64,000 nt of DNA from positions 245,913 through 309,912 of the forward strand of contig FJUW01000071.1 in NCBI GenBank assembly GCA_900074885.1. Reading direction: 5' to 3'. The notes below the pieces were generated by a model. The model was not told the DNA's origin, searched no databases, and was given only the letters and a program-made list of their open reading frames with translations. The translations under genes were made by a program, and so were the position numbers. Shown one piece after another: positions 22,750-34,352 of the stretch; within the stretch, counting starts at the first letter, position 1, and every line of letters starts with the position of its first letter. The stretch comes from Rhynchosporium graminicola. Its lineage: Eukaryota > Ascomycota > Leotiomycetes > Helotiales > Ploettnerulaceae.

Positions 22750-23826
22750 CTAGATGTTTGAATAGCCTGCAGGCTTCAGGACACTCAGCTCGTCACTGCT
22801 GGGCTCATCCCCGTTCGTGTTTTTCTTTTCCTTCTTCGCCTTCGACTGACCGGCCATGCCTGGAAAGTAAATTCCTGGGAATGCGACGGTCATGAGGATG
22901 CAAGCAATAGCGATCATTCTATATAATTGTCAGTTTTCTGGGAAGTGCTAGGACAGTCAGTGTTTGAGGATTTTTTTTTTACTCACGCTCCATCAAGAAT
23001 CATGAAGCCAATCTCGTCTCTCATCAAATGGTTCTTCCAGCCACCGGCCATTTCCGGAATCCTTTCACAGTGTTAGCGCGACCATTCAAGAATAGATTGT
23101 ACTGCGAAGGACAACATACCGGTAAATACAACGGGTCAAGATCGCGAGGAACGCAATAATGAAGGAAGACATGTAGAACTGGAAAGCTCTTGGTCCCCTC
23201 TTCGAAGGCTCGCGCACTATCTCTTTTCTTTCTCCTCGATGTCTATAGAGGCTGAACGCGAAGTCGATAGCCAGGCCAGCACAAACAACCATAACAACAG
23301 CCTGGAAAGTTACACCGGCCACCATAATGTTGTTTCCCATGTCGAGCATCTTCTTGTCTGTATTATCTGCCGAAGCCTGAATACCACCTCCGATGCATTG
23401 CGTCAAGAACCCAATAGCATCACAGGTCACGAATATCCAAGTGTACAGCTTCGGGGTAAGACGCGAGTATTGTGGTCCATAGTGTATGACTAGATGTTTG
23501 AGGGTGAGGTAGAGACCAGCGGCTAGAAGCGAGGGTGAGACGATGAGGAGTAGGATTTGGATGATGAAGGGGCCGCTGTCCCATGGATTCGAGTGCATCA
23601 ATACTCGTCCCACATACCCGACAGTTTCACCCAGGCATCCGAGGGAAACGACGATGGGAAAGGCGCGGAGACGATATTTGATGCCGAGGAAGATCTGGGC
23701 GAGGGCGCAGATCCCGAAGATGGCTACCATGATGATATTTCCACCGAGATTAGGGTAGTAGCCATAGATCGTAGCTTCGACTGGACAGTCGAGAGAGATC
23801 GCTTTGCAGTCTGCTGTGCTTGACAT
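22750..23826 (-). CDS. RTA1-like seven-transmembrane protein, 316 aa
   Basis: Three exons: 23120-23826, 22987-23061 and 22750-22918. The joined frame is 951 bp, with GTATGT/AAG and GTGAGT/TAG introns. The last intron carries a run of ten T (22971-22980 on the plus strand). The RTA1 family (Rta1, Rsb1, Pug1) comprises fungal plasma-membrane proteins linked to lipid export, 7-aminocholesterol resistance and haem/protoporphyrin transport. Visible marks are Y-G-Y-Y-P-N near the N-terminus, G-Y-V-G-R in helix 3, S-P-S-L-L-A-A-G-L-Y in helix 4, D-A-I-G-F-L-T-Q-C-I-G-G-G-I-Q in helix 5, and R-C-I-Y-R-I-P-E-M-A-G-G-W at the exon 1-2 junction. The C-terminal tail is charged and cytosolic. The frame is open upstream to 23928, but the Met at 23826 matches the family start. 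Confidence 0.9.
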
Positions 23827-24666
23827 TGTGATGTTGGTGAAGATCGAACGGCAAAGGGCAGTTTTTAGTTTTGTATTGGGAGAGAATGAGAGAAAATGAT
23901 TGTGTGCAGTCGATGCTGACGGAATCAAAATATTTTACAAATCGAGAGGCGGCGATATTTCTTTATAGCAAGCGTAAGCGTTGAAAAGATAAGCTCGCTC
24001 GCTATTCGTATTTCGTACTTACAGGTCGGGCCGCGCAAGACACGATGAATGGCTGCGTGACTCGAGCCTCAACTTTCACGCGTTCTTTACGCGCGAAGTT
24101 GCATCACAGGCTGGGCATGGCATATCCAATCGTTCGTCCAATCCTTCATTTAGATATCATGCCTTCCTTCGAGATCATCTTAGATACCGTTGACTCATGA
24201 CGGCATTCGGCGATTAATATCCCTTGGCACTGAGTTACCATCAAATATGCTACAAGCGTATATATTGAAAACCATGCGGCTCGGGCTCGGGACGGGGTTG
24301 ACTCCGCCCACGTCAAATATTTAAGATGCTTGCTTACTTAGAAGCGATGAGGCTACCAATAGCAATGCGCACATTACTTTAGGTTCCTGAAAACGATCCA
24401 CTCTGTAGCCAGTCTCAAATGCTTATATATTCGCTTACCGTACACTAGAAGGAAATACGACAAGCGAGTTTCCGTGCCCGAGCTGCGCCTGTCTGATCTG
24501 ACGACCGCTCGCGGCGGTCGCGGGCTGGGCATTTGGTTTTCCGTACACAGAGACTCGCATTCTGTTTCTTGTTGATAAGCTTTGCGAGCTACATGATCTT
24601 TGGGGTCGCTCACGAAGTAAGAATTCTATTCGTGAGATTACATCCATCGATCGCTTCAAACGAAAC
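23827..24666. promoter_or_regulatory. Divergent promoter region, RTA1 gene / Zn2Cys6 gene
   Basis: About 840 bp between head-to-head genes; it should hold both promoters. A CGGCGGTCG-containing GC-rich patch near 24512-24522 is the kind of sequence Zn2Cys6 factors can bind, but this is only composition. Confidence 0.35.
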
Positions 24667-26106
24667 ATGCCTTCTCGTCGTGCTCACAAGAAATCGCGGC
24701 TCGGGTGCCTGGAATGTAAGAAGCGAAAAGTAAAGGTACCTATCACAAACGTGCTTCATCTTGTGCGACCCTCTCTTACTGACGATTGGAAACAGTGCAC
24801 AGAGGTACGGCCCTCCTGCTCGTATTGTATACGGTCGAATTGTCTTTGCGTCTATCCCGATCCAACCACCAAGGCCGTGGTCCCCAAGACACCACCAGAC
24901 TCCACTTCGGGCCTTTCTCCGCAGACTCTCCAATCATCTGAGGAGGCTGTGGACACGTTCGATATGCTAGACTTGACGCTTATGCATCATTTCACAGCGG
25001 TCACTGCCCTCTGGTACGTCCTGTCTCCTCCTCCAGTGCTGGGTTAGTGAAATCTGCATGCTATCACTCAAGCTCCGTCTTGACCAAAAATCTACAATGT
25101 GCTCTTCGAGTTATCATGCACGTGAATACATACTCACATACGGGACAGCTTGTTTTCCGGGGAACAACAAACATTCGTCTGGCAAACCGACATCCATTTG
25201 AAAGCCCGCACAAACCCGATCCTCATGCACGGAATCCTCTCCGTGGCAGCTATCCACCTAGCCTTTCTAGAGCCCAGCAACGCTCTTCGATATCGTGTGC
25301 GCGCTTTCCACCACCACGATATCGGGATTAGACTCTTCAACCAACAGCTCAGCGACATCACATCAACCAGCGCACACATCCTATTCCATTTCGCAATCAT
25401 GGTCGTAGTATGGGCTTACGCCTCACCCATCATCGCTGAAGACGAATTGATGCTCGATGATATCTTCAGTCAGCTGGAGTTGGCGAGAGGGTGCAAGACT
25501 ATCTTCATGCTGCACTGGGATAGTATCAGGCATACACTGATCGGGAGTATCACGAGTCTCACCCCAAGGCCGACGCCATATGAAGTTCTTCTGCCACCTG
25601 CTGCATCGCGCGCTTTTGAGCATCTGAGAGTCAAAGTCACAGATCCGATTTATGAGCCTGTGATCGTAAGACTGGAACATATGTTCATGAAAGCTTACGG
25701 CGAGCCAGACGATGTGCGAACTGCGTTTGCATGGTAAGTGGTCCTCCTTTCTTACTCTTCTCCACTTCAAAAGTCCCAAATTCGGTCCTCCATCTGAATT
25801 TCAAGAAATCGACCAAAACATACGTGCTAAATGTCAACTAGGCCATGTCTCATTGACGAAGAAGTCTGGAGCCGCTTCAGAGCCCACGAAACAGCAGCTC
25901 TTTTCCTGCTCGCCCACTACGCGATGCTTCTGGAGAGGAATGAGGGTTCATGGTGGTGGATCAGTGGGTGGTCGAGAAGAATCTTGAGCGCGGTAGAGAG
26001 GGTGTTGAGTGTTTCGGATAAGGAAGCTCTAGGATGGGACATTTTCCTCGTACATGTTGAAGAGAATAGGAGGGAATTCCTCGGTGCGTCTGCTGCAGGT
26101 GTTTGA
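24667..26106 (+). CDS. Zn2Cys6 transcription factor, 378 aa
   Basis: Four exons: 24667-24735, 24796-25013, 25149-25733 and 25842-26106, giving a 1137-bp frame. The first intron splits the zinc cluster. Joined, it reads C-L-E-C-K-K-R-K-V-K-C, then C-S-Y-C and a further Cys, i.e. CX2CX6CX6CX2CX6C near residues 14-40. The region after it (H-H-F-T-A-V-T-A-L near residue 88, then V-W-Q-T-D-I, and I-L-M-H-G-I-L-S-V-A-A-I-H-L-A) is the fungal-specific regulatory domain of the short Zn2Cys6 class related to sterol/uptake regulators. The intron 2 acceptor (GACAG at 25148) was chosen because it keeps the frame and the domain. The protein should be nuclear; its targets are unknown. Its head-to-head neighbour encodes an RTA1 protein. 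Confidence 0.87.
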
Positions 26107-26379
26107 TTTGATTGTTGCTGTTTGTGCATATACCCCAGAGTCATTCGGAATCGTTATTTTTTTAATTTTTTTTTGAGGAGGGGAATACTGTAGTGCAATG
26201 AACGCTGGCTGGCCAAATTGCAGCAATCTTAATCTCACGTTCCCAACTCGTATCTCCAAGGACGGTAGTAATCACATTGTACCGTACGTACATACAGCTA
26301 TGTAGTCAGCGTAAGCCAGGTATACCATAATATCGTAATTTCTTGGTCTCAAGGTCAAGCATTGGAGAAATGATCTGAT
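26107..26379. other. 3' flank of the Zn2Cys6 gene
   Basis: Short flank with a T-rich run (about 26157-26175). No gene is seen. Confidence 0.35.
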
Positions 26380-26930
26380 TGGCAACTGTTTGATCAGCTG
26401 ACGGGTTTACCTTGAATAGTTCTATAATCAGGGATCGTAAGAGGACGGTTCTCTGATGGTTGATGGTTCTTAGGTAATAGCCCTCTATCCTACAGTAACA
26501 GGTTCCTCCCTAATCAAATATTTAGAGTAGAAAGACCTAGCTGCACCCTTACCTTTAAATATCGAAGTAAGCTTATTTATTGACTTTGACGAAATTCTTG
26601 GGGGAGAATGGTTGAGGTTCGGAAGATTTAGTAAAAGTATAGTATCGTGTAGTATACGTAAGTGTGATTACTAGTATGACCTAGAATACCGTGGGATAGT
26701 CGAAGCGGGGTAACTAAAAGAAGTCTTTTCCTTGCCTTGTACTGTGTCTGTTATCCGGAAGGGACTCTTCCTAACCTTCTGAATCGGTTCGTAGCTCTAA
26801 ATCATTACCTGATAGCCCTGGTAGGAACCTCCTCATCGTGTACCGTCATCGACCCGTCGCTTAGTGATTCCCTATTTAGAAGACGATTCAAAGTAAGAAC
26901 TACAGTATAGCCCGATAGTCACTGAATACT
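26380..26930. repeat. Long-TIR non-autonomous element, copy 2
   Basis: The left part (about 26390-26470, including GAGGACGGTTCTCTGATGG) and the right part (about 26840-26930) are imperfect inverted copies sharing the TIR of the 5265-5830 element. The interior at about 26660-26770 aligns with the interior of the copy near 53330-53420 (both contain TTTTCCTTGCC followed by TGTAC). No coding capacity. The ends are approximate and abut the next copy. Confidence 0.55.
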
Positions 26931-27705
26931 TTCGATGCAAATACAGGGGTAGAGGAATAGTTCCGAATGGCAAAATGGCTGTCAAGTGGTGATCACTGGA
27001 CAGTTCGGCATATGAATAGAGGTACAAAAACGGAATCATCAGGGGAGGGTTCTTAGGTACGTGAATTTTTCGGACCTTCGGGATCGAAAGATACACAGAG
27101 GAAAACTACTCAGTAAGGTGAATCTGAAGATTCGGTGTCGATGCCAGCCTACCTATCGACTTCAAGGTAATACTGAAAGGGAGTTGAGATTCGGTCGATT
27201 TGGCAAAATCATACTTTAAGAAAGCAAGCTGAGCTGATTTACCTCGGCTTACCAACTGATCATTATAGCTACTAGCATAATCTAATTGTAGGAAGTGTTG
27301 GATCACGTGTATGTCGCAGCCGTGCGAGGTTGCATTGGCGCTAGTAGAAGCAGTATATCTACTGCGTCTACCCACGTAAGGAGATTAGCTCCTTACCTAG
27401 AATTACATGAATAATACTAGAGTCAAGACCAGTATATACACTACCCCTGTGATACCAACACTAATGTCGTTGAAGGGGAGTAGGTAATAAAACCTTGAGC
27501 CGCATCTGTTAATCAGTACTGTCCCTAGCTTTTGAATCATTCCCTTGGAGTAATGTCTTCGGTTCTGAATAGTCCTTTTAGAAAGAGACTGTCAAAGGCC
27601 CGTCCCCTGGTGATTCCCCTTTGGTACCTCCATTCATATGCCGAACTGTCCCTAGACGATTATTTTACCACTGCGTTTGCCTGTATGGTAGTACTAATTA
27701 TATGG
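26925..27705. repeat. Long-TIR non-autonomous element, copy 3
   Basis: Best preserved TIR of the family. GACAGTTCGGCATATGAAT near 27000 recurs as its reverse complement near 27640-27660, within TIRs of about 140 bp. Differences between the arms are mostly G/A or C/T. A segment near 27130-27210 is the reverse complement of 5545-5625 in copy 1 (both contain a TCGACCGAAT...CAACTCC-type block, inverted). No coding capacity was seen. Confidence 0.65.
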
Positions 27706-29405
27706 TGTCTATATAATCAAGGTAGTAGCGACTTCCAGATGAAAGAATATATCTAGGGTTCAGCCAATCCTGGGTCCAGTCCCCGGGACGGACTATAGAA
27801 TGGACTAACAGGGTTTCTGATCTTGAAATAGTCGTCGGTTACACATGCTATATTTGACATACTACGTTTGATATTCGACACCGGCAACTGTCAATGCTCG
27901 AGGTTTGGCGGTAGTCTGTTAACTCCATATCGTTAGATACGATGCTAATCCCCTATGACGTTCCGAAAAGTCTAATGTGAAATGTTTCCATCGGATGAGA
28001 CCCGGGCCACAAGAATTGTCAGTGGCGTGGATTAAGCTTCAGAAGTGTTAGATACTTAATGCTGCGGGGTGCGGGGTAAGCTGTGACATGGCTCGAAGCA
28101 GAATAGTTGTTCCCAAGAAAGCTTTCTTGATCGTATTTCTGAATTACCATCAGCACGCCGTGGCTTTTATTCTTCCCTATGTAATTGAAGCTAGAAAGAA
28201 CGACATGAGGAAAATAGCCATCAGATCTACATCAGTCCTTGTTTACATTCCCGAACTGAAGTTGCCCGGTAATTGTTTACATCTCGGCTCAAGGCCCGAG
28301 CCGGTAGCAAATTCGCCTGCCTTCCGTAGCCGAGATGACTTGAGCCCTCCCCGAAGCTTTGACTCGAACTCTATCCACAGGTCCAACTCTACAGTATTAG
28401 ACGACGAAGTACAAGTCATGAAAGCCAGGAGAAACACATACCTGACGTTTTGCGAGATGCTTAACATTTTGCCCGATCTACGAAATGCATGAGACTTTAA
28501 GTGTCTCGGATGATAATTAATGTGCAACTTCCATCACTTGTACGTCATTGAAGCGTCACAAAGACTTTGTGCATGTCTCATCCGTACAGTAGAATCATCC
28601 ACTTTCATTCATTCATAGCTTCAACGGAGGCTCCAATGGAAGAAGTCTTCAAGGATGGGAAGTACTTGCAGATAATATTTACATTCTTGATATCAATATT
28701 TCAAGCAAAACATCAACAAATGCCTCAAAAAGAATGGAAGCTCCGATCCCCAGCCAACAAACGGACCCCCGCGATGATCGCAAAGATCAAGAACTCAAAG
28801 GGTGGGAATCTCCCGCAACTCAGAGGTCCACAGAGGCTGGCCAGGCTGTTCTTAAAGCTGGGCGGATGCACCAGTGACCTATCAGTAACGCTGGCGCTGT
28901 CACAGGGGCACGGACAGACACTACCATCCTTGGTTTGGAAATGCCACTACAGCAGGACATGGGAATCCAGGGCCCTCTATCGCAAAGCTAAAGCCGGTTT
29001 TGGCACATCGGTGGAATTGACGCCTGTAGGGATCCTGGATTTGAAGATGTTTGATTGGCACATGTCACGTATTTTGCTTGAAGCATGCCTGCGCCACAGC
29101 CTATCTATGGATTCATTCCGTGGGATAAATGGGAAAAAGGCTGATCTAGGCTAGCCATGCCACAGCTGGCTAGGACTCCTGCGACACAAAGACCATGGGT
29201 GGAGATGCAGTGAGGGCATTGCTGTCCCCTCATCTCTCAAGCTTCTTTCATCGTCCTTTCTATGCTTTCTCCTTTCTCCTCATTTCAATCGAGTTTTCAA
29301 GTCCATTGCTGTACTTCTATACCACCAAACTTCTCCATTATAGCTCGGTTCTCGTTCTTCAACATACTTACACAGCACCAGATTGATGTTGAGGTGTAGA
29401 TAAGC
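27706..29405. other. Repeat-flanking stretch without recognised gene
   Basis: About 1.7 kb. Two plus-strand frames (28088-28492, 134 codons, and one at 28567-29154) are open, but the second begins at a non-ATG codon and neither resembles any family. They may be chance or relics. The last ~200 bp before 29406 are pyrimidine-rich and should be the 5' untranslated region of the bZIP gene. Confidence 0.4.
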
Positions 29406-30341
29406 ATGGAGTCATTAATGACACCTAACACGGAGCTCTTCTATGCCTTCGTCAATCTGGAAGACACTCCTGTGCCGTGCGATGTACCAGAGGAAGATGT
29501 GTTCGCTCGTGCCTTCAGACAGGCCACTGTAGCCAAACCACAATCCAAAGAGAATGGGTTTGGCCAATATTCCGAGCAACATTCCGCACAGAACTCCCCT
29601 CAAGATGTTGTTTTTGACGATTTCCTTACCAAGGATTTCGATGGGCAGGGAGACACTTCTCCGTCTTCAGTTAGTAGTTCTTCGACAAAACGATTCCGAA
29701 CACCAAAATACAACACGACTTTCGCGACCCAACAAGCCGACAGAGGCAATCAACAAAACTTCCCGAAAATCGTGCCGGCGAAAGAAATTATCTACCAAGC
29801 ACCGCAACAAATCATCGATGCCAACCAAAACGAGACGTCTGCACTCTCACAGCCATTCAGTGCACCAGCTACAAACAGCACTTCACATCCCCCACCAAAT
29901 GCTTTCCATGACCAACCCAAACAACCACGACGACGAAACACAAAACGGAAACTACGAACTGAAGAAGAGGAAGCGTCCAGACGGACAGCGTTCCTAGAGA
30001 GGAACAGACAGGCAGCACAGAAGTGTCGGTCGAGGAAGAAGAGACAGACGAATACCCTGGAGGATGACTTGGCTGTACAAGAGGAGATCAACGCAAGACT
30101 GAAGGGTCAGGCTGAGGAGTTGATTGCGGAGCTGAGGCATCTGAAGGAGGTTTACATGCAGTGTGAGCAGGAGTGTCAGCATGCAAAAGTTGGAGGGGAG
30201 GCCGAAAAAAAGATTGAGCAAGGGGATGCTCGGGTGTGTGTTAAGAAGGGAGACGAAAAATGTGCCGGAGAAGAAGTCAGGGAGAGCACAGTGAGCCAAG
30301 AACCACAAAAGGAATTGGTCGAGGCTATGGATGTATCATGA
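29406..30341 (+). CDS. bZIP transcription factor, ATF/CREB (AtfA/AtfB) type, 311 aa
   Basis: Intronless frame. The basic region and leucine zipper lie near residues 188-250. The basic part is R-R-T-A-F-L-E-R-N-R-Q-A-A-Q-K-C-R-S-R-K-K-R, whose F-L-E-R-N-R-x-A-A-x-K-C-R core is diagnostic of the ATF1/AtfA group. A leucine-heptad helix follows (L-E-D-D-L, then L-K-G-Q-A-E-E-L, then L-R-H-L-K). The N-terminal half is polar and disordered; the C-terminal ~60 residues are Lys/Glu rich. ATF-type factors bind CRE-like sites and mediate oxidative, osmotic and conidial stress responses downstream of the Hog/Sak MAP kinase. The length is closer to AtfB-like proteins than to the longer AtfA. The paralogue assignment is uncertain. 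Confidence 0.85.
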   Translation: MESLMTPNTELFYAFVNLEDTPVPCDVPEEDVFARAFRQATVAKPQSKENGFGQYSEQHSAQNSPQDVVFDDFLTKDFDGQGDTSPSSVSSSSTKRFRTPKYNTTFATQQADRGNQQNFPKIVPAKEIIYQAPQQIIDANQNETSALSQPFSAPATNSTSHPPPNAFHDQPKQPRRRNTKRKLRTEEEEASRRTAFLERNRQAAQKCRSRKKRQTNTLEDDLAVQEEINARLKGQAEELIAELRHLKEVYMQCEQECQHAKVGGEAEKKIEQGDARVCVKKGDEKCAGEEVRESTVSQEPQKELVEAMDVS

Positions 30342-30995
30342 ATCTTCAGTCAGGGCAGCAGTGGGAGTTTTCAGGCGCTTTTGATTTCGGGTCTTGGAAT
30401 GCTGGGCCTCGTTTTGGTCATCAAGCTGGCGTTGAATGATGGGATATCTGAATGATGAGCAAGACACAACAGAAACGGCAGAAATACCCACCAATTTTCC
30501 GAATAGTGTTCTACGTAATACACAAATGTTGAGAGCAGCTTTCAGAACATACTATAACATATTATAATGGAACGTGACACGTGCTAGTCAGGTGCAAGCT
30601 AGGAGTAGGCCCTGAAATCATGTATATACAAAATGCTTCCTTCTGACTTCATTTTGCAAGGCAAATAATCATTATTTACTCTACCGGATCGTCTACCTAG
30701 TAAACCACTCAATGGTACTTTATGCATTCGCCATTGCTCAGTGAAAATTATGCGACAATCGGATCTTCTAACCAAGAGTATTTCGCCAAAGTTCTACACG
30801 GTGGAGAAAAATTAACCCTAAAATAGACAGACACAAACAAGTGACCCTCCCATATACACATTTTCTTCGTTACCTTTGACCGATTCGCTATTATGAGCTC
30901 TCCAACTTTCTAAAAGACCCATTTCTGCGCTTACTCAGCACGCTACACTGTCAAATTAACGTATTTCAACTTCAACTTTCATCTCAGCCTCCCCG
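30342..30995. other. Intergenic between bZIP and PLP-fold genes
   Basis: About 650 bp, moderately AT-rich. It should contain the bZIP transcript end and the promoter of the next gene. No other feature is seen. Confidence 0.35.
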
Positions 30996-32334
30996 ATGAA
31001 ATCCTCAAGTCCAAAGCTACCAGAAATACTTCAAACGCTAATGTTCAGTCTCCCCACCCTCCCTCAACTCTCAACCAACATGTCAACCCCTTCCTGCTCG
31101 TCCAAAATCTACACCAATCCCCGCACAGCAATCTACACATCCACTCTCTCCCCCTCACTGCTCTCAAACACCATTCTAGACTTCCACACATCGCTACCAA
31201 TCTACACCGGTCCCTCACCACTGATCCCACTCCCCAAGCTATCCAGCTCAACACACATCAAAACCCTCTACCTGAAAGATGAATCTCAGCGCCTCACCCT
31301 CCCCTCCTTCCAACCCCTCGGTCTCTCCTGGGCAATCCATAACGGAATCCTCGCTGAACTCTCAGAATCCCTACCCTCTCCACTCTCACCAGAGACATCT
31401 CTCCAAGACCTCGCCACCAGAGCGAAAGAAGCGCAGATTAAAGTCATAGCCGCTAGCGATGGCTCTTTAGGTCCATCCGTAGCGAGGTTGAGCAAAGTCT
31501 TTGGAGTCGAGGGGATCAATACTAGGATATTCATCCCTGGTGATGCGCGAGAGGAAGTTGGTGAAGAGGTGAGGAGGGAGGGCGCGGAAGCTATTATCGT
31601 GGATGGGGATATAGAGGACGCGGTGAGAGAGGCTTGGTTGCATAGTGTGGCGACGGATGGGGTGATGGTTGGGATGGAGGACGAGGAGAACTATGAGGAT
31701 ATTCCGCGTGTGAGCATTTATTCCCTTTTTACTTCTTGCTGTCCTGGATAAGATTTTGGACTGGAAATTATTTGGGGGTTCTGAGGCTAGGCTGATGATT
31801 GGTGCTAAGTGGATCGTGGAAGGTTACTCGACGATCTTCAAAGAGCTAGATACGCAACTAGACGGCAGAATTCCAGATTGGGTTGTCGTGCCTGTGGGAA
31901 GTGGAGGACTTGCTCAAGCTGCTGTGACGCATTATAAAGCACCTCGCTTAGCTGAGAGTAAGAAGACCACTCGGATACTGACGGTTGAGCCGTCGGCTGC
32001 GGCGGCGTTATATACTAGTCTGCAACGAGGAGAAATCACTACTGTAGACGTACGAGAGACGATTTTTAAAGAGATGGGGAATGGATATGTGGCTCAAGCT
32101 GCTTGGGATATCCTAAAGGATGGGCTGGATGGTAGTGTTGTTGTAGAAGATGAAGATGTTACGAGAGCGAAGGCGAGCTTGAGAGGAGATGGTGTTGAGG
32201 CCGGTCTGTGTACTGCTGCTGTGCTAGCTGGCTTTCAAAATTTTCTAACAGATGAGGAGCGGAGGAAGGAATTGGCTTTGGACGAGGACAGTATTGTTAT
32301 TTTGATTGGTACGGAGAGCTTAGTAGAGACGTGA
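30996..32334 (+). CDS. PLP fold-type II protein resembling diaminopropionate ammonia-lyase, catalytic Lys absent, 412 aa
   Basis: Two exons: 30996-31709 and 31810-32334; donor GTGAGC, acceptor AAG, joined frame 1239 bp. The layout follows diaminopropionate ammonia-lyase and threonine-dehydratase-like enzymes. The L-Y-L-K-D-E-S-Q-R block is followed by the segment that normally carries the PLP-binding Lys (F-K-x-L-G), then A-S-D-G-S-L-G-P-S-V-A, then I-P-R-W-I-V-E-G-Y across the splice, and the phosphate-binding loop V-G-S-G-G-L-A-Q. The Lys position is Gln here (residue ~106, codon CAA at 31311-31313), and the usual D-G-N-H-G is D-G-S-L-G. Without the Schiff-base lysine, normal PLP chemistry is not expected, so a pseudoenzyme is likely. 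A second in-frame Met at 31041 could be the start. Confidence 0.8.
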
Positions 32335-33566
32335 AATATGTGGATTGTGCAGACGATTGTCTACCTCATTGTGGCCGGACTACCATTCTTATAATGCATC
32401 GATCCTATGAAAAGATCTTACATACATAACATCGATACTTCTTCCTCGTCAATCGAGGCATCGAGCCTGAGTGTTGTTTCTCATAACGTACTCAGTTCCC
32501 ATCCTATACTCACAAACTTGAATTATCCTATACTCGCCCCATCATGAAAGGAAAGAAAGGAGGTCATTGAAAGCCACAGATATAGCTCATCAACTCCATG
32601 ACAAGTATTCTTGCATCAATAATAGGAAAGGTTTCGTATGTCCAAGTACCTACCTACCTGTTTGAAAGAAGACCGCGTATAAGTAACAGGCGAGGAGCAA
32701 AACCCCCTCCCCAAAAAATCCGAGATACAAAGTCCTAGTAAACGTTTGAATCGACAGCCAGTAACTAACACATAAGCAAAGAGCAAAAAAATAAACAGTG
32801 ACGTACATACAACAGTGGGTATTCGCTGGTGGTCACCCACCCAACTACTAATCCACCGATCTGGTGCTTGTGTATGGCAGAGCGGACGGGATGCCCAGTT
32901 CTCACCAGTCTATGGTCGTATGTGACAGTTGACCCCGTAGCTAAAGTTATATTTTTCTGCTAGTATGATCAGCGGGGATAGAGAGAGGGAGGGGTACATA
33001 AGCAGCCTGGAGCGTTCCGAAACAGTATCGCGAGATCAAACATGTGATTTTGTTCCTCGGAATAAGAAGTCAGAGTCAAGTTTAGCTACGGTTTGTGGAG
33101 TTTACTCGTGGAGACGTTGATGAATGGCAGTCGGTGTCAAGGGGGGAATGGGATCGGAACTATGCACAGTCCTCTCAAATGGTTATGTCAATATCTGATC
33201 TAGGTTATTCCGGTGATAATTGTGTGACTTGAATCGTAGAATATCGGCTAGCCTGGCCAGACCAGTGAGTTGTTTATGCGGGATAAAGATCCAAGATCTA
33301 GCATATAGGTTCTGTGTATTTTCATACTCTGGGATGGATGCAGTCTCGATATGTTTTCCTATATAGACAGATGGACAGTCAAAGTCGTCGTCACCAGATG
33401 ATTTCAATGCATTTTATTTAACCAACATACGCAGCAGCAGCTCCCATCATAAACGCTAGTCTATTCGCAGTCCGAAATATCCCAGAAGTTCTCCAGGGTG
33501 CAATCAATCATATAACTCCCCCTCTTCTAAGCTCAACATGTGAGTGTGTAGCCCCGGCCGAGCTCT
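32335..33566. other. Convergent intergenic region
   Basis: About 1.2 kb between the PLP-fold gene and the peroxiredoxin gene, which are transcribed toward each other. No gene is recognised; two minus-strand frames of 74 codons have no family likeness. Confidence 0.4.
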
Positions 33567-34352
33567 TCAAAGCTTAGCCAGCACAGCTTCCGCACTGCTG
33601 ACGCTGACCTCCCGTCCTGGCTCCTTCTCAGCATATACGATCTTTCCATGATCAATAACCAGCGCATATCTCGCGGTACGCTCGCCCATAGTCCAGCCTA
33701 GCTTCTTCGAGAATGTTGCGTCGACATCGGAGAGGAAGAGCTATTCCAAGACACAAGAGATTAGCCTCGAACTCAGACCCAGAGCAGCATCGAGTATTCT
33801 GTGATTCCATAATCTCCCATCTTCTTCGAAAACTGCGGATCGGTGTGGAAAGGAAGGACTTACAATATCGTCATTCTTGATCCCATTCGCTTTGCCCCAG
33901 GCACTCATGACGAAAGCATCGTTGTACGCAATCGTAGCCACGATGTCAACACCCTTTCCCTTCAGCGCGGACAGGTTCTCGATGTAGCCTGGGAGATGCT
34001 TCGCTGAGCAGCCGGGAGTGAAAGCACCAGGGACGGAGAAGACTACGACTTTCTTGTCGGCCCATTCTGATTTAATCTTAGTTGGTTCTTGGACTTGCCT
34101 TGATTGTCTGGAATGGTGGGGTATATGGGTGGTGCGAGGTCAATTGTTGGTTTGAAGAGAATTGTATACAAAAATACAGTACTTTAGATCATAATAGGAT
34201 GAAAGAAGGCCGAAGAATTTCTTACCTTTCGAAGCATCATAAGTAACCGGGATACCACAAGACGTGATGTCTCCATTCTCTGGTGTATATGGGACATAGC
34301 TGAATGTTGTGCCTATAGGCAGGGAATCACCGAGCTTGAGGTCTGCGGACAT
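33567..34352 (-). CDS. Peroxiredoxin, Prx5/PMP20 type (Asp f 3-like), 167 aa
   Basis: Three exons: 34226-34352, 33864-34066 and 33567-33740, with GTAAGA/CAG and GTAAGT/TAG introns; the joined frame is 504 bp. The peroxidatic cysteine lies in P-G-A-F-T-P-G-C (Cys62); a second cysteine at residue 32 (T-S-C-G) corresponds to the resolving partner in Asp f 3-like proteins. The protein reduces hydrogen peroxide and alkyl peroxides using thiols. It ends in A-K-L, a type 1 peroxisomal targeting signal, as in PMP20. Length and exon layout fit the fungal family, several members of which are known allergens. The catalytic Thr and Arg surroundings are intact, so it should be active. Confidence 0.94.

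Noticed and set aside
20910..26106. Secondary metabolite gene cluster
   Set aside because: A permease, monooxygenase, RTA1 protein and regulator are present, but there is no polyketide synthase, peptide synthetase, terpene cyclase or similar backbone enzyme.
28088..29154. Two consecutive plus-strand frames (134 and 195 codons)
   Set aside because: They lack family resemblance, splice links or coding-like codon bias and sit beside repeats; the second starts at a non-ATG codon.
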